This document shows, piece by piece, positions 18,668 through 21,834 of a stretch of 21,834 nt of DNA. Under the pieces are notes generated by a model, which did not search any database, was not told the origin of the DNA, and saw nothing but the letters and a program-made list of their open reading frames with translations. Numbering within the stretch: the first letter of the stretch is position 1; the number at the start of each line of letters is the position of its first letter. Made by a program: the position numbers and the translations under genes. This stretch comes from Coemansia sp. RSA 1804 (taxonomy: Eukaryota; Kickxellomycota; Kickxellomycetes; Kickxellales; Kickxellaceae): the NCBI GenBank assembly GCA_027578815.1, contig JANBTH010000297.1, forward strand, positions 1-21,834, written 5' to 3'.

Positions 18668-20230
18668 CAGTGGCCAGGAAAAGTGTATCAATGTTTTAAA
18701 CATTTTGATTGCCATGCATTTTACTCAGGCTACAGGCAAGATAGAGACAAGTGGGCAATAATGTTGGAAAGTGCCAATGTTTTAGTATTAGGAATAAATA
18801 TTATGTAATTTTGGCTTCACCAATCATGGTAATATTAATGTTCTAAAATGGCCAGCACATTGATACACTTTTTAAGTTTTATAAAAAATAGTTATTTGTA
18901 CTTTCCCTAGTCAGTTTCTTAAATAATAACACAATTACACCAATCAAAACACATGTACTAACATTATAGACCTTAATTTTTTTACTTTTTTAATATAATT
19001 TTATTATGTTTTGGCTATCTTCATTTTAGTTATTGTGCATTCTCTTTGATGGATCTTCATAGTCATGGTAGAAGTAATTCCTCAACAGAACCTGCATATT
19101 ATTAATGTAATTTATTTTCAAGGACTGTTCAGGCTACTTTATAACTTTAAATAGCTATTTTATGAGCCATTTCTAAATGGATTTGGCTTTATATTTTGAT
19201 TATTATTCCACTTTAAAATTTATTGGTCAACATTTATCTGGAAGTCTACAATTAAAGCAAAGAGATATTCTTTTAAAATATTATAATAAAAGTGCTGTTT
19301 ACATGTGTTGTTTATTTTATTATTTTAGCCAATGTTCTCAAATGTGATGCAGCTTTAAAGTTTAATGTTTCCACCCCATGCTTGACTATTTTGTCTAAAT
19401 GGCATAATTTAAACTTCTCAGAGCTGCATTGTAATGTATAAAAATTTTAATTAAACACAAAGTATTTGATTTTTGTTTTGTCTTAATACACAGCATGTTT
19501 TCAGTTATCCACAATCCAGTCCTTGTAAGCATTTGCCCAGTTAATGCATTTTCTCACATTTTTCAAAGAGAGGTGGAAATTTCTACATTACACATTTGCA
19601 CACAACTTTTGCATGAATAATGTGGTGTACAATTGTAACATGCACAGTAATTTTAAGCTTTTTCTGGCATAATTTGGTGGCATTCACAACTGTTTACTCC
19701 TTCCAAGTTGTAATTTTATGCATACAGAACAACTTGTTTTATTACAAAATTGATTAAATGCATTTTGTCAACAACATGTTTTATTGAGGCAAGGTTTTAA
19801 CCTAGAGACTTAAAATTTTGTTAATAACTATCAGCATTATCAAGTTGCTAAAATGTTATTTTTTGACTTGCTAATGGGCCCAATTATAAGATAAAAACAC
19901 GATTTAAAATTAAAAACATATAAAAACGTGTAGAATATAAGTGCATTTATTATGATTGGTGTAAATATGTTATATTTTGAAAAAACAATTATGAAATAAC
20001 AATTAGCTATTTTTATAAAACTTGAAAATGTGTATCAATGCACCAGCCATTTTAAAATATTAATATTACCATGATCATTAAATCTCATATTACATTATAT
20101 CTGTTCCTAATACTACAACATTGGCGCTTTACAACGGAATTACCCACTTGTTTCTATCTTGCCTGTAGCCTGAGAAAAACGCACTCCAATCTAAACATTT
20201 AAAACATTGATACACTTTTTCTGGCTACTG
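18668..20230 (-). mobile_element. Tc1/mariner-like transposon with long terminal inverted repeats and TA target duplications
   Basis: The left end begins CAGTGGCCAGGAAAAGTGTA. The right end, read inward on the minus strand, begins CAGTAGCCAGAAAAAGTGTA. The outer 33 nt match at 31 positions, and both mismatches are G versus A. TA lies immediately outside each end (18666-18667 and 20231-20232). Similarity between the two arms continues inward for roughly 300 bp (to about 18,970 and from about 19,930) at a visibly lower level. Each arm also carries an inverted copy of the terminal core, ATTGATACAC, at 18857-18873 and its mirror at about 20027-20040. The 1,563-bp length and minus-strand transposase relic are typical of Tc1-like elements. 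Confidence 0.85.
19110..19620 (-). pseudogene. Degraded Tc1-like DDE transposase
   Basis: Minus-strand translation gives pieces in the right order for a fungal Tc1 transposase: HLSLKNVRKCINWANAYKDW then IVDN*KHAVY*DKTKIKYF (the first catalytic Asp of the DETK-like motif is kept, 19480-19482); LDKIVKHGVETLNFKAASH (KHGG/MVWG region); YYNILKEYLFALIVDF; ILKWNNNQNIKPN (FQQDNDPKH region, where Asn appears to replace the second Asp); and SSLNSP*K (SPDLNPIE region). Several stops and frame changes are present, so it is inactive. It sits centrally between matching inverted repeats. Extension toward 19,850 is likely but too decayed for me to read. Confidence 0.75.
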
Positions 20231-20232
20231 TA

Positions 20233-20422
20233 AGTAAAGATCAAAATAATATTAGTAACACATTATTGTGAACAGGATAGAAAAAACTTGCAGTGGGTAA
20301 AAAACAGTTATAAACCACACACACATGTGTTATTGCTGCATAAAGCACAATCAGAATGCACATTAACAGGTGTTGTTATTTGTTTGAAACATGTCTCAAA
20401 ATGGTCTGAACAAATGGTTCAG
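20233..20422. other. Short AT-rich spacer between the Tc1-like element and LTR copy 2
   Basis: There are no recognisable features apart from a CACACACACATGTGTT dinucleotide run near 20318. A 61-codon frame (20288-20473) runs into the LTR and shows no domain. Confidence 0.4.
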
Positions 20423-20698
20423 TGTCACGCTTGTATCTGCGGCACACGTTTTAGCTGTGTTTACAGCTTGTGATAACATCTGCGTTGTCATGTGGTTTTA
20501 GTGAAGATTAAATCATAAGGGAATTTAGCCCTGATTACAGCCGGCCTAATAACAGGGCAGTTAAATATCCTGATGGAGACATCGCAAGTTATTACTTTTT
20601 TTCTTTTCCTTAGTTTATTATTAGTCTTATTCTTATTTATAAACAGAGCAATATATATTCCAAGTTCCTCCTCCTCCCCCTCAGTCTAGTTCTTTACA
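20423..20698. mobile_element. Retrotransposon LTR (copy 2), same orientation as copy 1
   Basis: It has the same TGTCACGCTTG start and TTCTTTACA end as the copy at 16314-16583. It is about 6 bp longer owing to an expanded CTCC run near 20670-20680, and about 20 substitutions by eye are mostly transitions. Flanking pentamers are TTCAG on the left and ATGGA on the right, so no target duplication is seen. Either the duplication has decayed, or one side was deleted or recombined. The base A then TGGACAT after the end loosely resembles a primer-binding site start. Confidence 0.8.
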
Positions 20699-21030
20699 AT
20701 GGACATAAAATTTTAATGAAATCTGCCCATTTTATATGATCTGTTGTAACAGTTCATAATATCCTTAAAAGTGTATCAATAATTCATTATTATTAAACAT
20801 TGTGAATGTAAAATAATTTGATATTCTGTTATAATATCACAATGATACAACAGTAATGACAACACACAACACATTGTCACATGTTAAACTTGTGCCAGTG
20901 AAGTTTCACAATGACAATAATATACTGTTGTATATTATCCACTGTGGGTACAGTAAAAAATTTGAAGTAAACTTCACAATAAAACCCAGTTAAAAGATAT
21001 TGTGTTTAATGCCCACTGACCTCATGATCA
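20699..21030. other. AT-rich stretch with a stray transposon-end core
   Basis: No gene is visible. A sequence AAAAGTGTATCAATA (about 20,767) repeats the terminal core of the Tc1-like element without the rest of the arm. Several short GTGAAGTTTC / GAAGTAAACTTC type inverted segments lie at about 20,895-20,975. Confidence 0.45.
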
Positions 21031-21061
21031 CAGTGGAAAAAAGTATCAATGGTGGAAATGA

Positions 21062-21385
21062 AGTGGCCAGAAAAGTGTATCAATGTCTTGAACACTTGCA
21101 TTTGCAATCATGATACACAGGCCACAGACATGATAGAGACATGCAGGTAGTACAGTTAGAATGCCCAAATGTTGTAATACAAGGAATACATATTAATTAC
21201 TTTAAATTTGCTGATTATGAAGATCTAGATGTTTTAAGATGGCTGGCATAACCAAAAACTTATTTGAGTTGCTATAAAAAACTAATTACTTTTTCTGTAG
21301 CTAATTTTTTAAATATAATTTAAATAAAATGCATGTATTAACATAATACACATTATTCTCTATTTTCCTGTTTTTAATTTACTTT
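21062..21385 (+). mobile_element. Partial copy of the Tc1-like terminal region
   Basis: From AGTGGCCAGAAAAGTGTATC onward the sequence follows the left arm of the element at 18,668: matching GGCCACAGACATGATAGAGA, a TGTTGTAATACAAGGAATA segment, GATGGCTGGCA, GCTATAAAAAACTAATTA and ATGCATGTATTAACAT. It is more diverged than the two arms are from each other in places. It stops near 21,385 with no transposase, so it is one end of a broken element or a non-autonomous relative. Confidence 0.65.
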
Positions 21386-21439
21386 TCTAACTTACTATAA
21401 AGCTCATCAGCTAGACCAATGAAAAAACATGTTAGAAAT

Positions 21440-21834
21440 TAATCTCATTGGCTCTGGCATCTGTCGATCCTTTTACTTTTTGTGTGTGTTTTTCAGTTAT
21501 ATTCTTTTTTCTCTTTTGCGTGTTAATAAATGTTTGTTTTTATTACATTTTCAGCACCGGCGGATTCAGGGCTACCCGATGGTATGTTTATTGTTTGGTT
21601 TTGTTGCGGGGGAATAAAATACTGTTGCAATTTGAATTTCTAGAAGAAAGTGTAAGCTGTGGAAAAAATAATTGCAGCCTATTTTTCTTTTCTTTTTTAT
21701 GTGCTGGTGACTAGTCTATGTTTCTCTTTTTATCTCTGCTTTGTTTTAATAAACCTGTGTTTTTTGTTACATATTCGGCACCGCCTAGTGCAGGGCTACC
21801 TGGCGATATGTTTTTTGTTACGTTTGGACTTTGA
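21440..21834 (+). repeat. Diverged tandem unit of about 224 bp running off the window edge
   Basis: Two blocks match in the same order: a T-rich lead, TTAATAAA, a TTACAT[T/A]TTC run, then GCACCG (21554 and 21778), CAGGGCTACC and ATGTTT. The short GC-rich core reads alike as protein in both copies: HRRIQGYPM and HRLVQGYLA. The first copy is framed by TTTTCAG before it and GTATGT after it, like a 27-nt micro-exon; the second lacks both consensus splice sites. The repeat identity is unknown to me and the right copy is cut by the window end. Confidence 0.5.

Noticed and set aside
16314..20698. A single full-length LTR retrotransposon between the two LTR copies
   Set aside because: Copy 1 has its own CTCTG duplication on both sides, the outer flanks of the pair do not match, and the DNA between contains a Tc1-like element and no gag, RT or integrase motifs.
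14640..21834. CRISPR-like or defence island in the AT-rich half
   Set aside because: Repeats are few, long and diverged, without regular spacers. The organism is eukaryotic and the content is transposon remains.

Overview
The window looks like a piece of a fungal nuclear genome. The evidence is an Opi1-family regulator (known only from fungi), a GATA factor with the iron-sensing cysteine spacing of the Fep1/SreA/Urbs1 family, a Hir1/HIRA histone chaperone subunit, an M1 aminopeptidase and a Rad6-type E2. There is one short spliceosomal intron (GT..AG, 129 nt). Regulatory proteins are very rich in Gln, Asn, Ser and Ala tracts. An early-diverging or otherwise non-Saccharomycete fungus is my guess; the species cannot be fixed by reading alone.

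Region 1 (1 to about 14,640) is gene-dense, GC-moderate and almost intron-free. In order it holds: OPI1-like (+, 218-2563, two exons); HIR1 (-, 2682-6053), convergent with OPI1 over a 118-bp shared 3' spacer; a two-finger iron-type GATA factor (+, 6940-9663), divergent from HIR1 across 886 bp; an M1 zinc aminopeptidase (+, 10801-13926); and RAD6/UBC2 (+, 14171-14623). These are ordinary housekeeping and regulatory genes. They do not form a pathway cluster, although both transcription factors belong to nutrient-sensing circuits (inositol/phospholipid and iron).

Region 2 (about 14,640 to 21,834) changes abruptly to strongly AT-rich DNA with no intact large gene. It is a graveyard of mobile elements: (a) a decayed pogo/Fot1-like DNA transposon whose transposase reads on the minus strand with in-frame stops (about 15,090-16,250), with candidate ends at 14,799 and 16,841; (b) a solo LTR of 270 bp inserted within (a), flanked by a perfect 5-bp duplication CTCTG; (c) a 1,563-bp Tc1/mariner-like element (18,668-20,230) with TA duplications, long terminal inverted repeats and a dead transposase; (d) a second copy of the same LTR (20,423-20,698) without a matching duplication; (e) a partial third copy of the Tc1 terminal region (from 21,062); (f) a possible further solo LTR (18,176-18,461) with a TATA box; (g) a diverged tandem unit of about 224 bp at the right edge that may continue outside the window; and (h) a 38-codon intact ORF with a zinc-finger-like Cys/His pattern.

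The nesting gives a relative order: pogo element first, LTR later. Many differences between element copies, and the stops at conserved Arg positions, are C-to-T/G-to-A transitions, several at CpG. This fits methylation-linked deamination or a RIP-like process. I found no convincing new defence or biosynthetic system. The most informative novelty is the nested transposon island with its unusual Tc1 termini.
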